This document shows, piece by piece, positions 12,137 through 22,397 of a stretch of 64,000 nucleotides of DNA. The notes under the pieces are model-generated. The model saw only the letters and a list, made by a program, of their open reading frames with translations. It was not told the DNA's origin and searched no databases. The position numbers and the translations under genes were made by a program. Each line of letters begins with the position of its first letter. Positions within the stretch are counted from its first letter, which is position 1. The DNA is from Aldrovandia affinis (lineage: Eukaryota; Chordata; Actinopteri; Notacanthiformes; Halosauridae): NCBI GenBank assembly GCA_029706075.1, contig JAINUG010000088.1:3182001-3246000 (forward strand), written 5' to 3'.

Positions 12137-12516
12137 ATGCCTAGTTTACTATTGCACTCTTGAGCGTTTTCATTATCTGATTCATTGTTACGACCCAAGC
12201 CTGTTTACTGACCATTGTTACTGCCTGCCATTTTGTTACCACTGCCTGTTTAGACCACAAGTTTTTGCCTGCTGTCTTTTGTGCCTTTGCCCGGAGCAGC
12301 GGTCTTCTTGACTCTTGCACCGTCCCTGACTACGAGCCTGCCTACCGTCCTCCTGTACCTCTGCCCCGCTGACAGCTACTCTGGTTTATTTTGATTCTTT
12401 GCATGGTTTACGAGTTCGAGACTGCCTTCTCCTCGGTACTGTATTTTGGTTATTGGCTTGATTTTTGGTTATCGGACTTTGCTTTTGTTTTGACTACATC
12501 TCCTGAACATTCCTCT

Positions 12517-12543
12517 AAATAAAGCCCTTGCGGGTCTTTATTT
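12517..12543 (+). terminator. LTR poly(A) signal within a hairpin
   Basis: AAATAAAGCCC, TTGC, GGG, T, CTTTATTT forms a perfect 11-bp stem apart from one bulged T. The AATAAA hexamer (12518-12523) is inside the 5' arm. The 3' LTR has the same structure with AATAAA at 17802-17807. This would define the R/U5 boundary for RNA 3' processing. Confidence 0.75.
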
Positions 12544-12599
12544 TATGTAATTTTGTCTGAGTCGTGCATTTCGGGTCCAACCCTCACGTACCCGTCTCA

Positions 12600-12615
12600 G
12601 AACAATTTCGCCAAC
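12600..12615 (+). promoter_or_regulatory. Gypsy-1 primer binding site, self-priming type
   Basis: The bases just after the 5' LTR (GAACAATTTCGCCAAC) do not begin with TGG, which a tRNA CCA end would pair with. Positions 12603-12611 are the exact reverse complement of GCGAAATTG at the predicted RNA 5' end (12128-12136), with two more paired bases beyond one mismatch. The fission yeast Tf1 element and related chromoviruses prime reverse transcription with their own RNA 5' end in this way. Pairing is seen directly; use as a primer is inferred. Confidence 0.65.
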
Positions 12616-15520
12616 ATGGACCCGGCTGACTCAACCGCCTTGTTCCACGCTCTCCAGCAACAAGGCGCCATCGTTCAGCAGCATGCCCAGGGGATCTCCG
12701 ACCTTCGCCAGGAGATGAGGGAGCTGTGCGCTGAGATGAGGAGACTCGCCATCGCGGTTCAGCCTCGCCTCATGGAACAACCTGCTAAGCCGCCTGCACC
12801 TCCACCTTCCAACCCCACTGGAGTCTGGCAATTCCGGGAGCCACAACAACCGCCCCCGGAGAGATTCAGCGGAGAACCAGAGAGATGCAAGGCGTTCCTC
12901 CTTCAGTGTGACTTCGTGTTCCGGCAGCAACCGCAGACCTATCACGATGACGAGCGCCGGATCGACTACGTGATGGGGATGCTCAAGGGGAGAGCCTTGG
13001 ACTGGGCTACTGCTGTGTGGTCCGGGGGTTCACTCCCTTCTCGTTATGCGGCCTTCGCCGAGGAGATCCGTAAAGTCTTCCAGCACGCATCCAGTGACCA
13101 AGAACCATCCAAGCGTCTGATCGCCCTTCGTCAAGGCAAGAAAAGTGCCGCGGACCATTCGATTGACTTCCGCACCATCGCTGCTGCTACCCACTGGAAT
13201 GATGCGGCTCTAGCGGACCTGTTCCTGGCCAGTCTTAACGAGGTACTCCAGGACGAGTTGGCGCATCAGGAACCGATTTCTCAGCTCGACCCACTCGTCC
13301 GTGCCGCTATTCGTTTGGACAACCGTTCCAGACAACGCCGGACCGAGAGACAGGATCCTCCCGGTCAGCCGTACCCCAGGCGATGGTCAAGTTTGCGACC
13401 TGAGGAGAAACAAGCTGAGGGAGTCGAGCACATGGATTTATCTCGTGCTGGCATGAAGGTCTCACCTGAGGAACGGAAACGTCGGAGAGAGACCGGTTCA
13501 TGTTTCTACTGCGGGAGGCTGGGACATTCTCTAAAGCAGTGTACCTACCGGTCCAAGAAACCTGAATCATCGGTGGATGTGAGTTCCTTAGCCAAACAGG
13601 TGAGGACTGCCAGGAATGACCCTCGTCCCACCCTTCCTGCCTTGATCATACTTCCAGGGAAAGAGATCCAGGTGAACGTGTTGGTGGACTCCGGTGCTGA
13701 CGCCAACCTCATGGACGAAGTGATGGTGAAGGAACTGGACATTTCCATCCTTCCACTGCCTCATCCCGAGAGTGCTCGGTCTTTGGATGGCAAGACGTTC
13801 TGCCACATGACTCACATTACGGAACCTATCCAAGTTATCACGTCAGGTAACCATCACGAGAATATTCAGTTTCGTATCATCCACGCTCCCAATGATCCAC
13901 TCATTTTTGGATTACCCTGGCTACGGAAACACAATCCAATCATTGATTGGAGTTCTGGTCTGATTCAAGGCTGGAGTCGTGAGTGCCACCAGTTCTGCTT
14001 GCGATCCGCACCTGCACCAGCCGAGGGCGCACCCACTCCACCCCAAGTCCCCAAGCCCTCCCTCGAGAATGTGCCCACCCCTTACCACAATCTGGGCACA
14101 GTCTTTTCCAAGACGCAGGCACAGACACTTCCTCCTCACAGACCCTATGACTGCGCAATCGAGCTGCTATCCGGTTCCACACTTCCCTCAAGCCGCCTCT
14201 ACAACGTATCCAGACCAGAGAGAGAAGCCATGGAGAAATACATTCGGGACTGCTTAGCCAATGGTCTTATTCGTCCCTCTTCACCCGTGGGCGCTGGATT
14301 TTTTTTTGTCCAAAAGAAAGACGGTTCTTTGCGTCCTTGCATTGATTACAGGGAACTCAACAACATCACGGTCAAGAACAAGTACCCACTGCCATTGATT
14401 GACTCCGCTTTTCACCCTCTGCACAATGCCACCATCTTTACTAAATTGGATTTACGCAATGCTTATCATCTGGTCCGCATTCGAGAGGGGGACGAATGGA
14501 AGACAGCATTCAACACTCCACTGGGACACTTTGAATATCTCGTCATGCCTTTCGGCCTCACTAACGCACCTGCTGTCTTCCAGGCGTTAGTCAATGACGT
14601 CCTACGGGACTTACTGGGCCGACACGTGTTCGTATACCTTGATGACATCTTGATTTACTCCACCAATGTCAAGGAACACGAGTCCCATGTACAGCAGGTT
14701 CTCCAAAGACTTTTGGAGAACAAACTGTTTGTTAAAGCTGAGAAATGTGTTTTCCACACTGACACTGTCGAGTTTTCGGCTTCATCTTGGAGAAGGGACA
14801 GATCAGGGCGGATCCCAAGAAGATTCAGGCGGTCACTGACTGGCCCACACCTACCACTCGTAAACATCTTCAACGCTTCTTGGGATTCGCCAACTTTTAT
14901 CGGAGGTTCATCAGGAACTACAGCCAAGTTGTCTCTCCTCTCACTAAGCTCACGTCCACTGCCTTGCCCTTCCGATGGAGTCCCGAAGCGGAGGGGGCGT
15001 TTTCTAGGATTAAGACTATGTTTTCCTCCGCACCTATCCTGGTGCACCCCGACCCCACCCGCCAGTTTGTTGTGGGAGACTGATGCTTCCGACTCTGGGG
15101 TGGGAGCCGTTCTCTCTCAGGTTTCCTCCTCTGACAATCGTCTTCACCCATGCGCCTTTTTCTCTCGGAAGCTTTCACCGGCTGAGAGAAATTATGACGT
15201 GGGTAACCGAGAACTCCTCGCTGTTAAATTAGCACTGGAGGAGTGGAGGCATTGGCTGGAGGGGTCCGAGAAACCGTTTGTTGTGTGGACCGATCACAAG
15301 AACTTGGCTTACCTCCAGACTGCTAAGAGACTGAATTCTCGCCAAGCTAGGTGGGCGTTGTTCTTTGGCAGGTTTAACTTTTCACTCACCTACCGCCCTG
15401 GTTCGAAGAATGTCAAGCCGGATGCCCTGTCCCGGCAGTTTGACACCATCTCTGAGCGAGAGGCGCCTGAGAACATCCTTCCTCTGTCCTGCAATGTAGC
15501 GTCGGTAACATGGAGAATCG
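12616..15520 (+). pseudogene. Gypsy-1 gag-protease-reverse transcriptase-RNase H frame
   Basis: Met at 12616 is chosen because it follows the primer site, though the frame opens upstream in the LTR. Gag has an N-terminal coiled coil (residues 10-50), a capsid-like region (about 95-215, with FSGEPERCKAFLLQC), and a zinc knuckle with C296, C299, H304 and C309. The protease motif is DSGA with Asp358. In the reverse transcriptase, motif A LDLRNAY has Asp612 and YLDD has Asp676/677. RNase H follows, with [26 protein letters not shown] and TDHKNL. A single-base loss near 14774 and a single-base gain near 15075 move the connection region into another frame, although the overall frame stays open until 15681. 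The polyprotein would form virus-like particles and copy the RNA. Confidence 0.9.
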
Positions 15521-15529
15521 AGTCTGTGA

Positions 15530-16688
15530 TCCAGAGGGCTCTGCGGGGAGCCCGATCCCAGGTCCATTCCCGGCAGACGTCTTTACGTTTCCCTCAGCTG
15601 CTCGGACGCAGGTCCTCAATGGGCTCATTCATCCCTCATGTCTTGCCATCCTGGCTTCACCCGCACCCTGGCGGTCCTTAAGAGAAAGTTCTGGTGGAAC
15701 TCCATGATTTCGGACACCAGACGCTTCATCAAGGCGTGTACCACCTGCGCCAGGAGCAAGGCCTCCCCACCAGGCTCCAGCTGGACTGCTCCAACCTCTG
15801 CCTGTGCCCAGCCGACCTTGGAGCCACATTGGGGTGGATTTCGTCACCGGACTCCCCCCTTCTGAAGGTAACACCACCATCCTCACTGTCGTGGACCGGT
15901 TCAGCAAGGCGGCACATTTCATTCCCCTGCCCGGATTACCCACTGCCCAAGAGACCGCGGACGTCCTGGTCAAGGAGGTCTTCCGCATCCACGGCATCCC
16001 CTCAGACATTGTCTCTGACCGTGGTCCCCAGTTCATCTCTCAGGTCTGGAAAGCTTTTTGCTTGGCCCTTGGAGCCACTGCTAGCCTCTCTTCTGGATAC
16101 CACCCTCAGTCTAACGGTCAGACTGAGAGGGCCAACCAGGACCTAGGAGCGGCGCTACGTTGTGTTTCCGCCAAGAACCCCGCTTCATGGAGCAAGATGC
16201 TCACCTGGGTGGAATACGCACACAACGCCCTGCCCTGTGCCGCCACCGGTAAATCTCCATTTGAGATCTCCCTCGGCTACCAACCACCTCTGTTTCCCGA
16301 CCAAGAAGCCGAGATTGCTGTTCCCTCCCTCGCCACCCACATGAGGCGATGTCTCAAGATCTGGAAGGACGCCAGGGCTGCGCTGTTACGCACGGCAGAC
16401 CGGAATCGTCGCGTCGCAGATCGCCACCGCACACCAGCCCCAGTTTATAAGCCTGGCAACTCCGTCTGGCTTTCTACTAAGGACATCCCCTTACAATCCA
16501 CTTCCCACAAACTACAACCCCGATTCATTGGACCCTTCAAGATTCACAGCATCATCAACCCGTCTTCTGTTAAATTGTCACTACCTGCTTCCCTTAAGAT
16601 TCATCCTACGTTCCATGTTTCATGTATTAAGCCTGTTTCACTCACCCCCTTTGTCCCCCGATCCCCCACCCTCCTCCCGTATCATTGA
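15530..16688 (+). pseudogene. Gypsy-1 integrase
   Basis: The zinc-binding H2C2 region (HPGFTRTLAVLKRKFWW, then CTTCARSKA, about 15645-15770) lies in a different frame from the RNase H before it and the catalytic core after it. At least three frame changes therefore fall near 15535, 15635 and 15785. The core is open from 15804. Asp in GVDFVTGLP (codon 15837), Asp in VSDRGPQF (codon 16017) and Glu in QTERANQ (codon 16125) give D-x59-D-x35-E, the DD35E spacing of retroviral-type integrases. The GPY/F module (PRFIGPFKI, about 16520) follows. The frame stops at 16688, just before the chromodomain, which is in yet another frame. Confidence 0.9.
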
Positions 16689-16689
16689 T

Positions 16690-16893
16690 AACCACCCTGC
16701 ATACACAGTCAGGAAACTTTTGGACATTCGCAAGAGGGGTCGTGGTGTCCAATACCTGGTTGATTGGGAGGGTTATGGCCCAGAGGAGCGTTCCTGGGTC
16801 GCTCCCAGTCTCATTTTGGACCCTGGTTTGATCAAGGACTTTCACCGTGACCACCCAGATAAGCTCGCTAGACCGCCAGGAGTCGGTCGTTAG
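16690..16893 (+). pseudogene. Gypsy-1 C-terminal chromodomain
   Basis: The frame [20 protein letters not shown], then [19 protein letters not shown] and [11 protein letters not shown], matches the chromodomain fused to integrase in chromoviruses, where it targets integration to marked chromatin. The aromatic and acidic residues of [15 protein letters not shown] are retained. It is out of frame with the integrase core, with a change near 16640-16680 in a C-rich stretch. The TAG stop (16891-16893) runs directly into the polypurine tract, so the gene ends at the very edge of the 3' LTR. Confidence 0.9.
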
Positions 16894-16903
16894 GGGGGGG
16901 TAC
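16892..16903 (+). promoter_or_regulatory. Gypsy-1 polypurine tract
   Basis: AGGGGGGGG followed by TAC immediately precedes the 3' LTR. It would resist RNase H and prime plus-strand synthesis. The G run overlaps the chromodomain stop codon. Gypsy-3 has the same G-run plus TAC arrangement. Confidence 0.8.
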
Positions 16904-17883
16904 TGTCACGGTTCCACGTATTCATGCCACGTTTTATGTGTTATTTATGTCTTGTTTCATTTCATGTCATGTCTTGATTCTGTTTTCATGTTACGTTTCT
17001 GTTCATGTTTAAAGCATACACGTTTTCATGTTGTTTCCGCAAAATCTTGCGTTCATGCTTCTCCCTCTCTCTCGCTGTCACTCACGTTTCCTTATTGTTT
17101 CCCCTCCTTGTCTGATTACTAATTTACTAACGATTAGATAGGTTTATTGTTTCTGCTAGCACGATTGGCAATTTAGTAACTCTAATTGCCAATGTGCTGG
17201 AGATTTACTAACTCACTAACCATGTGTGTTCATGTCAATTTACTAATCTACTAACGCTAGGTCAGGATAGGATAATTACTAACAAACGACTAATTATCTT
17301 GTTACCTTGTTATGCTCTCCTCAGCTGTTTTCTGTTTCGCTCTGTTCTCAAGCTAAGTGTCTGCACCTGTCTACACCTGCATATAAGCTCAGTGTTTTTG
17401 TCACGTCTTTGCGAAATTGATGCCTAGTTTACTATTGCACTCTTGAGCGTTTTCATTATCTGATTCATTGTTACGACCCAAGCCTGTTTACTGACCATTG
17501 TTACTGCCTGCCATTTTGTTACCACTGCCTGTTTAGACCACGAGTTTTTGCCTGCTGTCTTTGTGCCTTTGCCCCGGAGCAGACTTTGGTCTTGACTCTT
17601 GCACCGTCCTGACTACGAGCCTGCCTACCGTCCTCCTGTACCTCTGCCCGCTGACAGCTACTCTGGTTTATTTTGATTCTTTGCATGGTTTACCGAGTTC
17701 GAGACTGCCTTCTCCCTCGGTACTGTATTTTGGTTATTGGCTTGATTTTTGGTTATCGGACTTTGCTTTTGTTTTGACTACATCTCCTGAACATTCCTCT
17801 AAATAAAGCCCTTGCGGGTCTTTATTTTATGTAATTTTGTCTGAGTCGTGCATTTCGGGTCCAACCCTCACGTACCCGTCTCA
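16904..17883 (+). repeat. Gypsy-1 3' LTR (980 bp)
   Basis: Near-identical to the 5' LTR, with the same TATA box (17382), RNA-start word (17411) and poly(A) hairpin (AATAAA at 17802). The target duplication GTAGA follows at 17884-17888. Confidence 0.95.
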
Positions 17884-18018
17884 GTAGAGGCAGAAACACT
17901 TGGGCTATTCAAGTCCAGGCTAGATGCAGTACTAGATACTCTTTAGATTAGGACATGACAAGCCTAGATGGGCCGAACGGCCCGTTCTCGTCATTATTTA
18001 TTCTTATGTTCTTATGGC
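17884..18018 (+). mobile_element. CR1-type LINE, 3' end
   Basis: Resumes the LINE cut at 11623. The frame EAETLGLFKSRLDAVLD (17888-17940) completes the usual ORF2 tail. A short 3' untranslated region (GATGGGCCGAACGGCCCGTT, a strong GC hairpin) and the terminal ATTCTTATGTTCTTATG repeat follow. That tail is diagnostic for CR1. The GGGCCGAACGGCCC hairpin is a plausible recognition structure for the reverse transcriptase. Confidence 0.85.
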
Positions 18019-20225
18019 TCTGAACCCCCGCTGAAACCAACAGCAACATTTCATGACCCACAATCTAGAAATTGCTTCTGTATCGGGGGGTGAAAGCTAA
18101 GAGAAACGGTTGATGAAGTGAAATGATTTGGAATGATGATGGCTAACGAAAGCGGGAGAGCTTCAATGGGAAAGTCTTTTTTTTTGTCCGCTCGTATTTC
18201 TTGGCCTGTTTTCTCCCCTCCAGTTATCTTATATGGCATTAGCCTGGGAGAACGGTGCAAAATCATCTCTCATCATGCCCAGGCAGGGGCTGCTGTGGAG
18301 GAAATGAAAAGGGAACACATTACCCAGCCTGGCTCTCATGCCTCAAATAATCATAAAGAAGTCCTGTACTACTCATCTGTATTGCCAAGAAGATTTTTCA
18401 TTCCAGGGCATCATTCCTCACTTAAGTTTCCCTAGCAACAGATACCAAGGCAGCCTAGTGTGGCTGACACTTGAACTATAGGCTTTTTAAAAATTCAGCT
18501 CATCAGTGTAACTTCTCATTTTCTTGTAAAATTTCAACGTTTTTCAACATCGTAGGAATGCTGTACATTATTTATTAGCTAAAACAGAATGCATAACTGT
18601 GCTTATCCCTGCTCTATGGTAAATCAGCTGTGCCACCCATTCAGGATTGGAAGCTATTACTTTCTGGTCATGAGGTTAGGTCCAGCAGGTCCAACAGACC
18701 AGCAAAGTCTAGCGTCTAGGGGGCAGTTAGGATAGAGGAGGTTAGCAGGGCAGTTCGACTCCATTTCCCATCATGCTGAGCAAGGTCTAACTAACATTTT
18801 GTTTCTCTAATATCATTAATTTCCCTCAGGTGTGGCTGGCCCTGTCAGTGAGTTAGTCTATTAGTCAGCTGAGATATAAACTTGCACCCCCTGATTTCCT
18901 TAAAGACTCCATGAATGCTGTATAATTGTAGAGTGTTCTCAGGATAAGGTAGGATATCCTCACCATCACTTGTATGTTTTCCCCATTCAGAGATCACAAT
19001 CTGTTGATTGATACAGGTACACTGTGTGCTGCTGGTAAAAGCATATGTTCCATGAATTTTAACAAACCACAAGCTTATCAAAACATACCACATAACTGCT
19101 TAATAACAACTGTGCAAGGAATTTGTATAAATACAGTTCAGTTCAGGGGAGAGAGTTTTAAAGTGGCTTTAGTTGGTCAAATAAAGACCAAAAATCTGAA
19201 GGAAACTAAACATATGCATATTTTGCAGTTGTTGACATTGCAAACATACAGTATTACATTTTCCATCATTGCAGCCCTCAGAAATAGAGAAAAACTAAGG
19301 AAAGCAGAAACAAAGACACCATCACTCCCTTATAGAAAACCTATATTGTGAACATTGCTTCTATGAAGCAGTTGACAGGCAGTGAAAATAATTGCACTCC
19401 CTATTCCATCATACCATGTGGCTCAACTTCTTCTTGATGCATCTTACTCCATGTCTTCTGAGCTTGCCTGAATCTATTAGCAAGTTAAACCAATGCAAAT
19501 ATGTTGCAAATGAATTTTCATCCTCATGAGTCTACTACCACCATCTGAGTAAACGCAGTGCTCTTATAACTGATGATAGCGCATTGAGTCATTAAAAACT
19601 ACAAATCAAATGTCTCTTCTAATATCTACCATTACTAGTCATAGTTTGTGTTCATCTCTTAGTGAAAGGTATTTTTTGTGAATTTAAAGCACTCAAGCTT
19701 CCACCAGTGTGCAAAAACAAGAAACTGTTAATTCCGGCATGCAAAAAATGAATCCAACACAGGAATAACACACATGTTAAATATACAGAGACATTAACAC
19801 GTGGAGGACTGAAACCACGAGGGCCCGACACACTCCTGCAAGTTATGCTGTGTGGGGGAGTCATAACTGGGAGCCAGGAAACTGCCAACACCCAACCTCG
19901 ACGTGACGGACATGTGCCCTCCCTCAGGCGTCGAGCTTAGACACAAGGAGGCTGTGAATGCTGGGATATGGCAGACACAAACCAGTCGTGACTTAATCAA
20001 CATCTTGTGAAAGTCATAATCATTATAATTTATTTGGTTTGCGGATGCCAGTAACCTGGGCAACATACGCAGCTCACATGTCAAATATTGTCCATTCATA
20101 TGACTGGGTATTTGCATAAGGGAGCTCGGATAGGTAGCTTTTTGTAGGGTACAGTACTACAGTGGTGCCATATCTGGGAATCGAGCAGGCAATCTTTCTC
20201 TCATAAACATGTCACATGTCATAAA
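18019..20225. other. unassigned non-coding DNA
   Basis: No supported gene, RNA or mobile-element end. The 125-codon frame near 18974-19351 has no recognisable domain and biased low-information composition. Confidence 0.45.
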
Positions 20226-20480
20226 GATCTGTGGGGTTTATAGAGAACGCTGTGATCTGTGAGGTTTATACAGGATGCTGTGATCTGTGAAGTTTATAGA
20301 GAATGCTGTGTGATTGGTGTGATACCCTGAAGTTTATAAAGAAAGCTGTGTGATTGGTGTGATACTCTTCGGTTTGTAGAGAATGCTGTGTGATTGGTGT
20401 GATGTTCTGAGGTTTATAGCAAAGGCTGTGTGATTGGTGTGATACCCTTCAGTTTACAGAAAATGCTGTGTAATTGGTGC
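20226..20480. repeat. minisatellite with 28-bp and 40-bp units
   Basis: Seven consecutive diverged units are present. The first two are about 28 bp (GATCTGTGGGGTTTATAGAG type). From the third on, each unit gains about 12 bp (GTGATTGGTGT) and becomes about 40 bp long. A short direct duplication of CTTGACCCTTCGACTG follows at about 20486-20518. Confidence 0.85.
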
Positions 20481-20518
20481 ACTTCCTTGACCCTTCGACT
20501 GCTTGACCCTTCGACTGT

Positions 20519-21498
20519 TCCTTCCCACGTCCTAGAGAGAGGTGTGATCTCATCCTTCTTTTCTTTTTAAACCAACAGTGCAATGTATCTCCCAGGACCA
20601 GAGCTTGACCTACAGTAAAAACACCCTTTTTAAGATTTAAAACTTAAGTTTATTTTCTTTTGATGCAGGAGGGTTGTAAATTGTTTCTCGAGTCCATAAA
20701 TGTAAATAAGCTCTCATTTTGAGGAGAAACTGTTTTTTATCAATGCCTCAGGCTTGTGAGTGTTGGCCTCTCTCTCTTGAGGAGGACAGCTCTAATGCCA
20801 CTGCTGCTGTAACACAGACTAGAGTCATGGATAAGGGGTCCAAGCCTGTTACAACTCAAGGCTTTCTTGCAGTTATCCTTTGCAGCAAAAAACATTTCAG
20901 AATCAGACCATCATCACATATGACATCTGACAGTTTTGGTATCCATCTATGGTACTGCTATATTAAGTCTTCCCAACTGACCAAAGAAGCCTAATTTTTT
21001 ACAATGAAATTTTGTTTTGTTAAAGTACATTTTTGCATCTATACTGGTGATCATCTAATTGTATTGAGATGATTATTGTATAATTATGTGATTACAGAGT
21101 ATGTAGCTCTGGATAAGAGTCTTAAATACTTAAATAAATGTCAATAAATTAGATTTTTTTTGTTTTTGTTCACCAAACTCCTACTATCATTATCTTAACT
21201 GTTTCATGGCATATGTGGCTGAAACTTGACACATCTCCTCGGATAGCCCTGTACAATATATTCCTTGACTCTCAAACCAATCCATTTAGCTGTTTTCTTT
21301 AACCAAATTCATGTTAAAATAAATAAAACCTTGTAAGACAATACTTTTGTCAAGGCTACCTAAATATCAACAACACTGTCAAAACGTTTGCTGCATACAA
21401 ATTTTGTTGTGATGTTACAAGCAGTGAAAAGCATGAATTAGGCTGTTTGAGAGAAGGTTTGAATCCTAAGCAACCTGCCTGTGCCCAGTGGTGAGTAG
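20519..21498. other. unassigned DNA with a small UnaL2-like tail relic
   Basis: Mostly featureless. At 21105-21119 the word GCTCTGGATAAGAGT followed by AAATACTTAAATAAATGTC resembles the stem-loop tail of UnaL2-type LINEs and their SINEs on the plus strand. No body is attached. Confidence 0.4.
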
Positions 21499-21693
21499 TA
21501 TAGCATATGTGTACTGCTGGTTGCTATGTTGTTACTAAGCAGGAATGGAACACAGCTGAGATAATTACGACAGCTACAAACTTACCTGTCATGTGCAGGG
21601 TGTTGTTGCTTGAGTGGTAATACCCAGCAGGGAATGAATTAAGTTTATTTGCCTGTATGCTGGTCTTATTGTTCTTCTTAGGTGGATACTACA
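21499..21693 (+). repeat. Gypsy-2 5' LTR (195 bp)
   Basis: Aligns with 27545-27727 over shared words such as GGTTGCTATGTTGTTACTAA, AATACCCAGCAGGGAATGAA and GATACTACA. The first bases read TATAGC where the other copy has TGTAGC, so the terminal TG has decayed. TGGCAAC just downstream may be a worn tRNA primer site. Confidence 0.85.
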
Positions 21694-22084
21694 GTGGCAA
21701 CATTTGTGTAATGGATGTTCTGTGGATGCAGGAGGTCCTGTGAGTACTGGAACTTGGAAGTGTAATTAATTAAGCAGTTTTACGTCTGTGGACGAGCATG
21801 AAACTTTGCTAGCTTGCTAGTTTCTGCGACTGGAGTTAGCACTGTCTTGACGAAGCCCTACCGGCTGCTAGTGGTGAAACAGTGGTACCTAGAAATGAAC
21901 CTAGGAAATAATGTAATGTAATTAGCCTGGCACAATGTAAATAAATATCAGGACTGAAGTTACATAAGAAAAATGGCTACAATTGGATGTGTACCGGAGT
22001 TTGAATCTGCAAAAGAGGATTTATTTTTATTTTTATTCTTATCTGGAAAGTTTTGAGTGTTGAATGGCTGCGAATGAAATGAAA

Positions 22085-22330
22085 GGGTGGCAGTGTAGTG
22101 TAATGGTTAGGGAACTGGGCTTGTAGTTCCAACCTGGGCTTAGGTTGCTGGTTCGATTCCCAGGTGGGGGCACTGCCGTTTGTACCCTTAAGCAAGGTAC
22201 TTAACCTGAATTGCTTCAGTAAAAATATCCAGCTGTATAAATGGATTGCATGTAAAGAAATGTAAATTGTGTAAGTTGCTCTGGATAAGAGCGTTTGCTA
22301 AATGCCTAAAATGTAAATGTAAAATGTAAG
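22085..22330 (+). mobile_element. tRNA-derived SINE with UnaL2-type tail
   Basis: A-box-like TAGTGTAATGGTTAGGGAAC (about 22095) and B-box GGTTCGATTCCC (22150) mark a tRNA-derived pol III head. The 3' end carries GCTCTGGATAAGAGC (22278-22292), a perfect stem-loop, then CTAAATGCCTAAAATGTAAATGT and a short repeat. UnaL2 and its SINE partner in eel share this stem-loop, which is recognised by the LINE reverse transcriptase. The SINE is inserted between the Gypsy-2 LTR and gag. Confidence 0.85.
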
Positions 22331-22397
22331 ATGAGAAGAAAGCAGACGTTTTTCTTCGCGTTTTGGGTCTGACTGAATATAGGTTGCTGAAAAAGCT

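Larger units (their letters stand above)
11624..12599 (+). repeat. Gypsy-1 5' LTR (976 bp)
   Basis: Bounded by TG...CA and nearly identical to the 980-bp copy at 16904-17883. It contains an ATATAAG promoter box (12098), a likely RNA start near 12128, and a poly(A) signal AATAAA (12518-12523). The differences between the two LTRs that I could count are mostly one-base length changes. Examples are AAA versus AAAA near 11765, AAC versus AAAC near 12002, and CCC/CC changes near 12330-12440. True base substitutions are very few. Confidence 0.95.
11619..17888 (+). mobile_element. Gypsy/Ty3 chromodomain LTR retrotransposon (Gypsy-1), near complete
   Basis: The element body is 11624-17883 (6260 bp). 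Its LTRs start TGTCACGG and end CGTCTCA. It is flanked by an exact 5-bp duplication GTAGA (11619-11623, 17884-17888). Domain order is gag with a CCHC knuckle, DSGA protease, reverse transcriptase with YLDD, RNase H, integrase and a C-terminal chromodomain. This order defines chromoviruses, and sushi-type elements are the fish members. It sits inside a CR1 LINE in the same orientation. Pol contains several frame changes but few other defects. Confidence 0.95.

Noticed and set aside
12553-12615. Gag starting at the upstream Met inside the 5' LTR
   Set aside because: That codon lies in the LTR upstream of the primer site. Met at 12616, after the primer site, matches the MDPA start of Gypsy-3 gag.
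12631-12945. Minus-strand frame of 104 codons
   Set aside because: Antisense shadow of Gypsy-1 gag.
20226-20480. CRISPR-like array
   Set aside because: Units are contiguous and diverged with no unique spacers, and the DNA is clearly eukaryotic. It is a minisatellite.
22085-22165. tRNA gene
   Set aside because: A- and B-box similarity is present, but the sequence does not fold as a full tRNA and continues into a SINE body and UnaL2-type tail.
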